NCBI RefSeq assembly: GCF_015351025.1
Contig: NZ_JADKRV010000002.1
Span: 62,001 to 126,000, forward strand
Direction: 5' to 3'
From: Curtobacterium sp. VKM Ac-1376
Lineage (GTDB): Bacteria > Actinomycetota > Actinomycetes > Actinomycetales > Microbacteriaceae
Length of the DNA: 64,000 bases
Below, one piece after another: positions 51,175 to 59,795 of this stretch. The position numbers were made by a program, and so were the translations under genes. Numbering within the stretch: the stretch's first letter is position 1; every line of letters begins with the position of its first letter. The notes under the pieces are model-generated. The model did no database searches. It was given only the letters and a program-made list of their open reading frames with translations, and had not been told where the DNA came from.

Positions 51175-52182
51175 CTAGTACAGGGCGTTCGCCAGACGGC
51201 GGCGAGCCGCGACCACGCGCGGGTCGTCGCTGCCGATGAGCTCGAAGTACTCGACCAGACGCACGCGGAGTGCCTCGCGGTCGTCGCCGAACACCGTGGG
51301 CACGAGGTCGAGGAGGCGCGCGAAGGCGTCCTCGACGTGTCCACCCGAGATGTCGAGGTCGGCGACGGCCAGCTGTGCCTGCACGTCCTGCGGACCTGCC
51401 GCTGCCGCGGCGCGGATCTCGTCGGCAGTCCGGCCGTTCAACCGGTCGAGCAGCGAGACCTGCGCGAGGCCCGCGACGGCCATCTGGTCGTGCGGGTCCT
51501 GCAGGATGGCGGTCTTGTACTCCTCGATCGCGGTGGCGAAGTCGCCCCGCTCGATCGCGTCGTACGCGGCCTGGTGGTGCGGCGGGAGCGGCTCCGGCTC
51601 TGGCTCGCCCTGCTCGGCGGCGTCCTCGGGAGCGGCTGCCCCGTCAACGGTGACCCGGCCGGACACGCCGTTCTCCTCAGCGGCCTGCAGGACCTGCTCG
51701 AAGACGTCGCGGACCTGCGCCTCGGGCAGGGCGCCGACGAAGAGCCCGAGCGGGCGTCCGCCGATGACCGCCGCCACCGTCGGGATCGACTGCGCCTGGA
51801 ACGCCTGCACGAGCTGCGGGTTCGTGTCGGCGTCCACCTTGGCGAGCACCACCCGGCCGCCGTACTCGGCGGTGAGCTGCTCGAGGATCGGCGAGAGCTG
51901 CTTGCACGGCCCGCACCACTCGGCCCAGATGTCCACGATGACGGGGACGACGGTCGAGAGCTGCAGGACGTCCTGGAACGTCTGGTCGGTGACGTCCATG
52001 ACGAGCGACGGGACCGTCAGGTCCGCGCCGGTCTCGGTTCCGGGTGCGACGGCACCGGCCGGGCCACCGGCAGGAGCCGGAGCGCCGACGGGCGGTTGGG
52101 AGGACCGCTGTGCGCGGTCGACGAGGGACGACAGGTCGACGGCTCCGCGGAGCCCGGACGGTGTCGGGGGGATGTTGCTCAT
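51175..52182 (-). CDS. TPR-containing thioredoxin-like protein (CnoX/YbbN type)
   Basis: 335 residues. A Pro/Ala/Gly-rich N-terminus (about 1-60) leads to a thioredoxin domain with the active site W-C-G-P-C at 89-93, a linker, and a C-terminal TPR-like helical region (about 200-335). This layout matches CnoX/YbbN, a chaperedoxin that protects proteins from oxidation and hands them to chaperonin. E. coli CnoX lacks a redox C-x-x-C (S-x-x-C), so this one may also act as a reductase. The start overlaps the stop of the 582-residue membrane protein by ATGA. Confidence 0.87.
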   Translation of the reverse strand: MSNIPPTPSGLRGAVDLSSLVDRAQRSSQPPVGAPAPAGGPAGAVAPGTETGADLTVPSLVMDVTDQTFQDVLQLSTVVPVIVDIWAEWCGPCKQLSPILEQLTAEYGGRVVLAKVDADTNPQLVQAFQAQSIPTVAAVIGGRPLGLFVGALPEAQVRDVFEQVLQAAEENGVSGRVTVDGAAAPEDAAEQGEPEPEPLPPHHQAAYDAIERGDFATAIEEYKTAILQDPHDQMAVAGLAQVSLLDRLNGRTADEIRAAAAAGPQDVQAQLAVADLDISGGHVEDAFARLLDLVPTVFGDDREALRVRLVEYFELIGSDDPRVVAARRRLANALY

Positions 52183-53927
52183 TGCACCTCACTTGCTGCG
52201 GTCAGGCCCTGCGTGAACCCGAGCAGGACCACTCTGTCATCCGAGGCGACCGGGGGCACGTAGAAGAGCAGCTGGACGCTGTAGGTCGCGCTGATGCCCT
52301 TCGTGCTGGTGTCGACACCGGACAGCGCCTTCACGGCACCCTCGGTGTTGACCTCGGCGCCCGATGCGGTCGGGGTCACCTTCTCGATCTCGTTCAGGTC
52401 GGCGGACACGAGAGCGCCCGCGTCGTCGGTCGCGATGGCGACCGCGGAGTCCGACGGGACCTCGGACGAGTACTCGATCTCCGCCGTGTCCGGCAGGGCC
52501 TTGGCCTTCTTGTCCTTGTAGGCCTTGCCGATCGTGGTGCGGAGCGCGTCACCCTCGGTCGCGAACAGGTCCGCGTACTCGCTGGCGGTGTCCTTCGACA
52601 GGATGTCGCCGTAGGCGGTCGCCACCTGGTCGGGTGCGATCGTCAGGAGCTTCGACTCCGGCGCCAGGAGCGCTGCGCCGATCGAGGTCGGGGCGAGGCT
52701 CGGGATCTTCGCGTCCGCCTCGAGCGAGACGTCGTAGGCGACCTTGTAGGGGTCGCGCGCCGAGTCCTGCACGAGGGTCAGGGCCTGCGGCGCCGACTTG
52801 GCGTCGCAGTCCTCGGCGACGATGGTGAACACCGTGCGGGGCCAGGCCTCGGTCTGCTGCGGCAAGGCCACGCACACCTGGCCTGCCGAGATCGTCGGCG
52901 GTGCCTCGACGTCGGAGTCCTTGCCGCGGATCGAGTAGTTCGCCTGGCGCAGCTCGAGCGCGGCGCCGGTGAACCGGGTCTCGGCGAGCTTGCCGTCCCG
53001 CGCGCCGTCGGCCTGCTCGGCCACGGCGGCGATGCGCTGCACGACGCGCGTGATCTGCTGCTTCGTCGCGGCGGTCGGCTCGGTGGTGTCCGGCGCTCCC
53101 GTCGCGGTCGCGGTGGGTGTCGGGGTGGCGAGCGAGTCGTCGCCGCCCTGCGGCCAGTAGTCCGACGAGCACCCGGCCAGGGTCAGGGCACCGACGAGCA
53201 GCACCGGGACGCCCACGAAGGCACGCGAGCCACGGCGGCCACGGCGCGGGACCTGGGCACCGGCGGCGGCGGCACGGCGCGAGGCACGGACGCGGGGCGG
53301 GCGGGTCCCACCGCTGCGCCGGCGAGGACCGCGACCGCGGCGCTGGTGCAGGAACGCGAGGACGAGCAGCACGAGGCCTCCCAGGACGAACACGCCGCCG
53401 GCGACGAGCAGTGGCCCGACCGCAGGGGTCGCGGTGTCCTGCGGCCAGGTCACGGAGACGTCACTCGGGGCGGCCGCCCGGCCGTCGCTCACCACGAGGA
53501 CGGAGACGTCCTGCGGCAGACGGACGGTGAACTGGCCGGCGCCGTCGTACTCCTGGTACCAGAGGTCGCTGCCCTTCGGCGACGGGACGCTCGTCCCGGT
53601 GCCGGTGGTGGTGCCGACGAGCGCGGCCTGCTCGGCGTCGAAGCGGAGCGTGGTGTGCTCGGCGTCCCCGACCCAGGCATCCACGTCGGCGGTCTTGCCG
53701 TAGGCGGCGAACACCTTGCCGGACCCGGAAATGTTGATGCGCTGGTACCCGGGGTTCGCGTTGAGGGTCGAGCCGGGGATGACGGTGACCGGAGCGGAAC
53801 TGGTGGTCGTGCTCTCGGCGACGAGCGAGGACGGCGGGGCGAACACGGTCCGCTGTCCCACCGCCAGCGCGACGAGCAGCAGGCCGATGACGAAACTGAC
53901 GATCGCCAGGACGAATCGCACGAACAC
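52179..53927 (-). CDS. Membrane protein with an internal lipobox-like segment
   Basis: 582 residues, no family I can name with confidence. TM1 (about 4-26) is followed by an extracytoplasmic domain of about 140 residues, TM2 (about 172-195) and a strongly basic cytoplasmic stretch (Arg-rich, about 196-240). A third hydrophobic segment (about 243-256) ends L-T-L-A-G-C-S-S. The remainder is a Thr/Ala-rich linker and a 300-residue extracytoplasmic domain with two further cysteines. The first half resembles a small membrane protein and the second a lipoprotein, as if fused. Conserved coupling to a thioredoxin-like gene hints at an envelope role. Confidence 0.7.
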   Translation of the reverse strand: MFVRFVLAIVSFVIGLLLVALAVGQRTVFAPPSSLVAESTTTSSAPVTVIPGSTLNANPGYQRINISGSGKVFAAYGKTADVDAWVGDAEHTTLRFDAEQAALVGTTTGTGTSVPSPKGSDLWYQEYDGAGQFTVRLPQDVSVLVVSDGRAAAPSDVSVTWPQDTATPAVGPLLVAGGVFVLGGLVLLVLAFLHQRRGRGPRRRSGGTRPPRVRASRRAAAAGAQVPRRGRRGSRAFVGVPVLLVGALTLAGCSSDYWPQGGDDSLATPTPTATATGAPDTTEPTAATKQQITRVVQRIAAVAEQADGARDGKLAETRFTGAALELRQANYSIRGKDSDVEAPPTISAGQVCVALPQQTEAWPRTVFTIVAEDCDAKSAPQALTLVQDSARDPYKVAYDVSLEADAKIPSLAPTSIGAALLAPESKLLTIAPDQVATAYGDILSKDTASEYADLFATEGDALRTTIGKAYKDKKAKALPDTAEIEYSSEVPSDSAVAIATDDAGALVSADLNEIEKVTPTASGAEVNTEGAVKALSGVDTSTKGISATYSVQLLFYVPPVASDDRVVLLGFTQGLTAASEVQ

Positions 53928-54051
53928 TCTCCCTACCGCGCCGGGGTGGGGATGTCGGCGCGCGAATCAGCCACTCAGAATAGCGAGCAACGCTGGACGG
54001 CGCATCAATCCGCGCTGTCTCCGGACTCAGACGACCCCGTCCGGCCAGCAC

Positions 54052-54057
54052 TACAAT
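54052..54057 (+). promoter_or_regulatory. -10 element of the DivIVA-like gene
   Basis: TACAAT, close to the TATAAT consensus, 48 nt before the GTG. Initiation near 54064 leaves a leader with CAGGAG. No good -35 is visible. Confidence 0.4.
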
Positions 54058-54105
54058 CAACCGGGGGCCGAACCGGGCCCTCCGCCGACCACCCAGGAGC
54101 GACAC

Positions 54106-55944
54106 GTGGCGAACGACGAGGCCGAGTTCGGGACCGAGCTGCGCGGGTACCGCCGCGACGAGGTCGAGCGCTCACTGAACGACCTGCGCCGCGAGCTCAT
54201 CAAGTCGAACAACGACCGCGCCGAGGCCGCGAAGGAGATCCGTCTCCTGCAGGCCCGCGTCTCCGAACTGCAGGGCGAGCTCGACGAGGCCGGCACACCC
54301 ACCTACAGCGGTCTGGGCACCCGGCTCGAGTCCACACTGCGCGTCGCCGAGGAGCAGTCGACCAGGCTCATCAGCCAGGCCGACATCGATGCGCAACGCC
54401 TGCGTGCCTCGAGCCGCGCCGAGGCCGAGCGCACCGTCCGTGAGGCGCAGGAGGAGGCGAGCGACACCCTCGAGGACGCCCGCACCCGCGCCACCAACGA
54501 GCTCACCCGCGCCCGAGCCGAGGCCGCCGACACCGTCGAGCGTGCTCGTGCCGAGGCCGGCTTGCTCACGCAGGACGCCCGGAACGAGGCTGCCGCGATC
54601 CGCGGTGCTGCAGTGACCGAGGCCGCGGAGGTCCGCTCCGTCGCGATCCGCGAGACCAACGCGCTGCGCGCACAGGTCGAGCACGAGGTCGCCGAGCTGC
54701 GCGAGATCGCCCAGCGCGAGTCGGCCGATGCCCGCACCGCCGCTGCCGAACTCGACCGTGAGACCGAGCACCGCCGCTCCGTCTTCGAGGCCGACCACGC
54801 CCGGCGCACGGAGGACCTCGACCGCGAGGAGACCACCCGGCGCGATGCCCTCGAGCGCGAGGTCACCGAAGGACGAGCCGCGTGGCACCGGGAGCGCGAC
54901 GAGGAGCAGCAGGCCCACGCCCTGGCGCTCGAGACCGGTCGCGCCGAGCTCGAGGCCGAGGTCACCCGCCGCCGCGCCGAGCTCGACAGCGAGCTCGGCG
55001 ACCGCCGCCGCGAACTCGACGAGGAACTCGCCGCCGCGCGCGCCGAATGGGACCGCGAACTCGCCGCCGCCCGGACCGCGCTCGCGCAGGAGACGGAGGC
55101 AGCGCGGGCCCAGCTCCGCGTCGACGAGGAGCAGACCAGGATCGAGAACGAGCGCCTGGTGCAGGAGACCTCCGTCCGCATCGCCCGCGAACTCGAGGAG
55201 CACGACACCCGCATCGCACAGGAACGCGCCGAGGCCGACGCGGCCGCCGAGCGGGCGGTCCGCGAGCACGAGAACGCGATCGCCGCACGACGGGAGCGCG
55301 AGCACGCCGAGGTGGACGCCGAGATCGCCGACCGCCGCACCGCCGAGCTCGGGGTGCTCGAGGCCGAGCGCATCGCCCTGCGCCAGGAGATCGACACCGC
55401 CCGCGCCGACCTGGTGAAGGAGCGCGACGAGGCCCGTGCAGAGATCGCCCGGGAGCGCGATGAGGCCCGCACCACGCTCGAGTCCGAGCTCGCCGCCCGC
55501 CGCGACGACGCCGAGCAGGACTACCTGCGGAAGCACCACGAGACGGTGACCGAGACGCAGAAGTACCTGGACGAGGCGAACCTGCAGCTCGCCGAGGCCA
55601 CCCGCCGCGCGACCGAGGCCCGTGAGCGTGCCGAACGCCTGCAGCAGGAGGCCGACGACCTCGAGCGCACCAGCACCGCCGAGGCCCAGGAGCACGCCCG
55701 CACCATCGTCGCCGACGCCCAGGACCGCGTGCACCGCATGGTCGCGGAGGCCGAGGAGCGCACTGCGGGGGTCATCGCCGAGGCCGAGGACCGCTTGGCA
55801 GCCATCCGCACCGAGCGCGAGGCGGTCGCTGGGTACCTGGAGAACCTCCGCGGCGTCCTCACGAACGCCACAGGGCTGCTGGGCACCGCACCCGGCGAGT
55901 CGTCGGCCCGGGCCGACGACGGCGAAGACTCGACCGGCCGCTGA
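54106..55944 (+). CDS. Long DivIVA-like coiled-coil protein
   Basis: 612 residues. The N-terminal 60 residues look like a DivIVA lipid-binding region (F-G-T-E-L-R-G-Y-R-R-D-E-V-E-R-S-L-N). Almost all the rest is heptad-repeat coiled coil rich in Glu, Arg and Ala, ending in a short Gly/Asp tail. It is similar in style to actinobacterial polarity and cell-shape scaffolds (Wag31, FilP, Scy), but too long for Wag31. The GTG at 54106 has CAGGAG 6 nt upstream. It probably assembles into filaments at poles or septa. Its precise family is not certain. Confidence 0.78.
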   Translation: MANDEAEFGTELRGYRRDEVERSLNDLRRELIKSNNDRAEAAKEIRLLQARVSELQGELDEAGTPTYSGLGTRLESTLRVAEEQSTRLISQADIDAQRLRASSRAEAERTVREAQEEASDTLEDARTRATNELTRARAEAADTVERARAEAGLLTQDARNEAAAIRGAAVTEAAEVRSVAIRETNALRAQVEHEVAELREIAQRESADARTAAAELDRETEHRRSVFEADHARRTEDLDREETTRRDALEREVTEGRAAWHRERDEEQQAHALALETGRAELEAEVTRRRAELDSELGDRRRELDEELAAARAEWDRELAAARTALAQETEAARAQLRVDEEQTRIENERLVQETSVRIARELEEHDTRIAQERAEADAAAERAVREHENAIAARREREHAEVDAEIADRRTAELGVLEAERIALRQEIDTARADLVKERDEARAEIARERDEARTTLESELAARRDDAEQDYLRKHHETVTETQKYLDEANLQLAEATRRATEARERAERLQQEADDLERTSTAEAQEHARTIVADAQDRVHRMVAEAEERTAGVIAEAEDRLAAIRTEREAVAGYLENLRGVLTNATGLLGTAPGESSARADDGEDSTGR

Positions 55945-55950
55945 CGGACA

Positions 55951-55985
55951 CCGGCCTGGAGGCGCGCCCCGCGCCTCCAGGCCGG
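55951..55985. terminator. Hairpin between convergent genes (family copy H)
   Basis: CCGGCCTGGAGGCGC and its exact complement around a 5-nt loop, 6 nt after the coiled-coil gene stop. It shares the GGAGGCGC block with the other gene-end palindromes. Confidence 0.65.
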
Positions 55986-56034
55986 CGCACGCCACGAGCT
56001 GGCGCACGCCACGGGCTGGCGCACGTCACGGGCC
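55984..56034. repeat. Three tandem 17-nt repeats
   Basis: GGCGCACGCCACGAGCT, GGCGCACGCCACGGGCT and GGCGCACGTCACGGGCC follow each other without gaps, immediately after hairpin H and before the stop of the alpha/beta hydrolase. Confidence 0.75.
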
Positions 56035-56058
56035 CGCCCAGATTGCGCGGTGTGCGTG

Positions 56059-56796
56059 TCAGACCGGCCAGTGCGTCGGCATCGGTGCGCTGCCCGGCAC
56101 CACGAGGTCGGCGACGGCGTCGAGTACGATCCGCACGTACCGCTCCCCCACCCACAGGTGCTTCGCACCGGCGACGGGGACGACCCGGACGTTCGGGGCG
56201 AGCGCGAACCGCCCTGCAGCGTCTGCCGGCTGCAGGAAGTCGTCGTGCTCCGGCACGAGGGCGACGACCGGCACGTCGACGGCTGCCCAGCGCGCGAGTT
56301 CCTCGTCGGACGTGCGGTGCAGCGGCGGCGACAGCAGGACCACGCCGGCCACCCTGCCGGCCTCGACGTGTTCGAGCGCGTGCTTGAGGATCACCTCGGT
56401 GCCGAAGGACCACCCCACGAGCCACGGAGTCGGCAGCCCGCGGTCGACGACCTCGGCGACGGCCGCCCGCAGGTCGAACCCCTCTGCGACACCGTCGCCG
56501 AAGACCCCCTCGGACGTCCCGCGCGGCGAGGTCACCGAGCGGAAGTTGAACCGCAGGACCGCGATGTCGGCGAGGGCCGGCAGCCGGGCAGCCGCCTTCT
56601 TCAGCACGTGCGAGTCCATGAACCCGTGCGCGGTCGGCAGCGGGTGGAGGGTGACGATCGTGCCGCGGGCCGGGGCGTCGAGCGGTTCGGCGAGCTCCCC
56701 GACGAGGGTGAGGTGGTCATCCGTGACGAGTTCCACGTCCGTACGGCGGGCGGGCAGCTCGGTGGCGGACCGGATCTCGGTCGAGGGGTCGGTCAT
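56059..56796 (-). CDS. Alpha/beta hydrolase (dienelactone-hydrolase-like)
   Basis: 245 residues. The nucleophile elbow G-W-S-F-G has Ser130. An oxyanion-hole segment L-H-P-L-P-x-x-H-G lies near 50, a probable acid Asp sits in P-E-H-D-D-F, and the catalytic His follows in G-A-K-H-L. The layout resembles KANL3/Tex30-like and dienelactone-type hydrolases acting on small esters. The stop of the 100-residue zinc-ribbon-like protein overlaps its start by ATGA, so the two are co-translated. Substrate unknown. Confidence 0.8.
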   Translation of the reverse strand: MTDPSTEIRSATELPARRTDVELVTDDHLTLVGELAEPLDAPARGTIVTLHPLPTAHGFMDSHVLKKAAARLPALADIAVLRFNFRSVTSPRGTSEGVFGDGVAEGFDLRAAVAEVVDRGLPTPWLVGWSFGTEVILKHALEHVEAGRVAGVVLLSPPLHRTSDEELARWAAVDVPVVALVPEHDDFLQPADAAGRFALAPNVRVVPVAGAKHLWVGERYVRIVLDAVADLVVPGSAPMPTHWPV

Positions 56797-57095
56797 GCGA
56801 TGCTCCAGCAGTGGTTGTGCCAGTGCCGCCGAGACGCCAGGTCTGCCGCGTCGCCGAGGACACCGTCGGTACGCCAGACGACCACGTGCGCGGTGCCGGG
56901 CACGACGGTGCCACCGCACCCCGGGCAGATGTACTCCTTCTGCGCGGACGCGGCGGAGATCGGCTGGACCTGGTACTCGCGGCCCCGGCGGACCTCGGTG
57001 CGCTTCCACCCGCCCATCAGCCGGTCGAGAGCGGTCTCCTCGTCATGGTCGAGGTCGCGACCACGGGGCCGCCGCGGTCGGTTGCTGCGCGGCAC
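56793..57095 (-). CDS. Small conserved actinobacterial protein with CxxC zinc-ribbon-like motif
   Basis: 100 residues. A basic N-terminus (about 1-15) is followed by a core with I-C-P-G-C-G (about 56-61) and a C-terminal H-W-H-N-H-C-W. The Cys and His spacing suggests a single zinc site. Similar short proteins occur widely in actinobacteria next to alpha/beta hydrolases and are sometimes labelled ATP/GTP-binding proteins, without evidence visible here. Function unknown. Confidence 0.7.
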   Translation of the reverse strand: MPRSNRPRRPRGRDLDHDEETALDRLMGGWKRTEVRRGREYQVQPISAASAQKEYICPGCGGTVVPGTAHVVVWRTDGVLGDAADLASRRHWHNHCWSIA

Positions 57096-57107
57096 CCCGG
57101 CAGCCGA

Positions 57108-58085
57108 TCAGTACCAGTTGTTGGCCTGGCTGTGACCCCATGCACCACACGGGGTGCCGTAGACACCGGCGATGTAGTTCAGGCCCCAGGTGATCTGCGT
57201 GGCGGGGTTGGTCTGCCAGTCGGCACCAGCGGTGGCCATCTTGCTGCCTGGGAGCGCCTGCGGGATGCCGTACGCACCGCTGGGGTTGTAGGCGTTCACC
57301 CGCCAGCCGGACTCCTTGTTCCAGAGCGAGACGAGGCAGTTGTACTGATCGGTGCCCCACCCGCGGGCTGTGACCTGCTCGAGCGCGATCGCCTGGGCGC
57401 TGCCGGGGTCGGGCGTGGCGGCAACGGCGCCGAGCGCGTTGGCAGCGGAGACGGGTGCGGTCTCGGTCGCTGCTGCATCCGCGGTGTCGTCGGTCGTGTC
57501 CGAGTCGGCCTCGTCCTCTTCGACGACGGGCTTGACCACCTTGGGCGCCGGGACGGTCACGCCGTAGCCGTCGCGCTCCGCGGCGACCTCGGCGTAGGTG
57601 CCGTGCGCGGTGTACTGCTGTGGCGCCGGGGCCTTCACGAGCACCGGGGTGTCGACAGCGGCCTGCGCGACGTCGGCCTGGAGCGGGTTGAAGAGTGAAC
57701 CGCCGACGAAGAGGAACACGCCGACGAAGGAGAACAGCGGGACGGTGGCGCGCTTGCGGGCGAACGTGTTCACCGAGGAGACACGGCTGACCGCTGCCGT
57801 GGACGTCACGGTCGCGCGGCGCTGCTTCTGCGCAGGCGAGCCGACCGGTGCACTGACCACGTCGTGGGCGAAGGCTGCGACGCGCTCGTCGGAGACACGG
57901 TTCGCCGCCACCGACTTCGGCGTGGCGACCGTCGTCGCCGGCTGAGCCTGCGCGGTCACCCCGAGCGCCGACCTGTCGGTCGTGCGGGTTCGCTGCATTG
58001 CCGCGCGGCGCTCACCGGCAGCCTGGAGGCCGAGGTGCTCGCGGGAATCGCGGTCGGAGCTGATGTCTGCCGTGTGCCTGCCCAT
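57108..58085 (-). CDS. Secreted or membrane-anchored lytic transglycosylase-like protein
   Basis: 325 residues. A long cytoplasmic N-terminus (about 1-112) precedes one hydrophobic segment (about 113-135, L-F-S-F-V-G-V-F-L-F-V-G-G). An acidic, Asp/Thr-rich linker follows, and the C-terminal 80 residues form a compact lysozyme-like domain. W-N-K-E-S-G-W holds the catalytic Glu, with G-A-Y-G-I-P-Q-A-L-P-G and Y-I-x-G-V-Y-G-T-P-C-x-A-W. This is the actinobacterial SLT-like or aggregation-promoting-factor C-terminal domain that cleaves peptidoglycan. The unusually long N-terminus may mean that the true start lies at a later ATG, such as M30. Confidence 0.83.
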   Translation of the reverse strand: MGRHTADISSDRDSREHLGLQAAGERRAAMQRTRTTDRSALGVTAQAQPATTVATPKSVAANRVSDERVAAFAHDVVSAPVGSPAQKQRRATVTSTAAVSRVSSVNTFARKRATVPLFSFVGVFLFVGGSLFNPLQADVAQAAVDTPVLVKAPAPQQYTAHGTYAEVAAERDGYGVTVPAPKVVKPVVEEDEADSDTTDDTADAAATETAPVSAANALGAVAATPDPGSAQAIALEQVTARGWGTDQYNCLVSLWNKESGWRVNAYNPSGAYGIPQALPGSKMATAGADWQTNPATQITWGLNYIAGVYGTPCGAWGHSQANNWY

Positions 58086-58145
58086 GAGTAGGAACAGGAT
58101 AACGGAACGATCACGGAAAACGAAGCACCTGGGGACGGCGCGTCG

Positions 58146-58694
58146 TCACCGGACCGCGAGCATCACCTCGACGACGGCGTCGAGCAGCGCGTCGACCTGG
58201 GCCTCACGGTACCCACCGTGCTTCGGACGGAAGACGATTGACCGGACCTCGGTCAGGCTGAGTGGCTTGCCCTCGCGGAAGTAGCCGGCGAGTCGGGCGG
58301 CGAACGTGTCGACGTCCTTCGGGTGGTACCCGGTGCCGAGCACGCTGACCCGGCTGAACCGCTGACCGTCCGGACGCTCGAGGCGCGCCACGACGTCCGA
58401 CGCCTTCGTCCGGGCCTCGGCGTACCAGGCCTTCTTGCCGACCTCGCTCATCTCACGCTCGCGCTCCCGGGCTGCGAAGGCGTCCTCGAGGCGCTCGAGT
58501 GCGGCGTCGACGTGGGACGTGGAGTACCCGCCCTTCCGCATCGAGAACGCGGTGGCGCGGATCTTCGCGGCCTCGATCCCGGGGGCGCTGTCGTCGGCGG
58601 AGTAGGCGCGCCGGGCGTCCTCGAGGAAACGCTCGACTTCGTCGACGTCGTAACCGAGGGCGGAACGGGCTGCGGTCGGGAAGGTGGTGGCCAC
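58146..58694 (-). CDS. Protein with four DivIVA-like repeats
   Basis: 182 residues. Four segments share the pattern G-Y-x3-(E/H/K/A)-V-(E/D)-x-(F/A/L): GYDVDEVERFL (about 12), GYSTSHVDAAL (about 55), GYHPKDVDTFA (about 123) and GYREAQVDALL (about 160). In DivIVA/Wag31 a single copy forms the membrane-binding N-terminus. The linking segments are helical and charged. The GTG at 58694 gives the first repeat an F-P-T-A-A-R-S start; no strong ribosome site is seen. Likely a cell-division or polarity-associated protein. Confidence 0.78.
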   Translation of the reverse strand: MATTFPTAARSALGYDVDEVERFLEDARRAYSADDSAPGIEAAKIRATAFSMRKGGYSTSHVDAALERLEDAFAAREREREMSEVGKKAWYAEARTKASDVVARLERPDGQRFSRVSVLGTGYHPKDVDTFAARLAGYFREGKPLSLTEVRSIVFRPKHGGYREAQVDALLDAVVEVMLAVR

Positions 58695-58784
58695 GGCGTC
58701 ATTCTGCCAGTCCCGACCCGTGGCACAACCTGGACGCGCTGAACGCGACACTCAGGCCGCACGGAGACGGTCGGCGATGAACGG

Positions 58785-59795
58785 TCAGTGGTTGACGACC
58801 AAGTACAGCACGTAGGCGACCGCGGCCGACGGAAGGATGCTGTCGATGCGATCGAGCAGGCCGCCGTGTCCGGGCAGGAACGACGAGATGTCCTTGATGC
58901 CGAGGTCGCGCTTGATCATCGACTCGGTCAGGTCGCCGAGCGTGGCAGACCCGGAGATGAGGACGCCGAGCACGACACCGGTCCACCAGGGCAGTCCGAG
59001 CATGAGCCAGGCCACCAGGATACCGACGACGATGCTCGCCGCGACGGACCCGGCGAAGCCCTCCCAGGTCTTCTTCGGGCTGATGCGCGGCGCCATCGGG
59101 TGCTTGCCCAGGTTCAGTCCGGTCGCGTAGGCACCGGTGTCGACCGCGACGACGATCAGGATGAACCCGATCACCCAGAGCGGGCCGTCGCGCTGTGCTG
59201 ACAGCAGGACGACGCAGGCACCGAGCAGTGACACGTAGGCCTGCACGAACAGGCCGTTCGTGAGGTCGCGGACCACGTTGCCCGCCGATGGACGCGGCCT
59301 CGCGATGGCCACCTCGACCAGACGCCACACGCTGATCAGCACGATCCCGCCGAGCAGGGTGAAGAGCGCTGCAGCCTGTCCGAGGAGGAACGCAGCGGGC
59401 ACGATGGCGACCGCTACCGCGACGCTCGGGATCCGCGGGACGTCGCGCCCGGCGAAGCGCATCGCGCTCGTGAGCTCGTACACTCCGACGCCGAGCAGGA
59501 ACGCCGCCGCGACCATGAAGGACGGGGGCCAGATGAGCAGTGTGCCGAGCATGACGACGGCGAACGCGAGCGCGATGCCGATCGCCGCCGGCAGGTTGCG
59601 CCCGGTGCGAGCGGTCAGCGCCTCGTTGCGTGCGCCGAGGTCGGCCTTCCGCTGCCGGACCTGCGCTTCGAAATCGGCGCGCGCGGCCCGAGCCCGGGCA
59701 TCGAAGTCCTGGCGGAGGCCCCGCTTCACGGGCCCGCTCGACGCGGGCCCGTGCTCTGCTGTGGGGCGGTCATCGCCCTGGTCGGGACGACGCAT
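58785..59795 (-). CDS. cdsA: Phosphatidate cytidylyltransferase (CDP-diacylglycerol synthase)
   Basis: 336 residues. A charged cytoplasmic N-terminus of about 65 residues is followed by eight or nine membrane helices. The CdsA signature S-x-T-L-G-D-L-T-E-S-M-I-K-R-D-x3-K-D and G-H-G-G-L-L-D-R-I-D-S are present near the C-terminus. It makes CDP-diacylglycerol for phospholipid synthesis. The start overlaps the frr stop (TGATG), in the conserved rpsB-tsf-pyrH-frr-cdsA order. Confidence 0.94.
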   Translation of the reverse strand: MRRPDQGDDRPTAEHGPASSGPVKRGLRQDFDARARAARADFEAQVRQRKADLGARNEALTARTGRNLPAAIGIALAFAVVMLGTLLIWPPSFMVAAAFLLGVGVYELTSAMRFAGRDVPRIPSVAVAVAIVPAAFLLGQAAALFTLLGGIVLISVWRLVEVAIARPRPSAGNVVRDLTNGLFVQAYVSLLGACVVLLSAQRDGPLWVIGFILIVVAVDTGAYATGLNLGKHPMAPRISPKKTWEGFAGSVAASIVVGILVAWLMLGLPWWTGVVLGVLISGSATLGDLTESMIKRDLGIKDISSFLPGHGGLLDRIDSILPSAAVAYVLYLVVNH

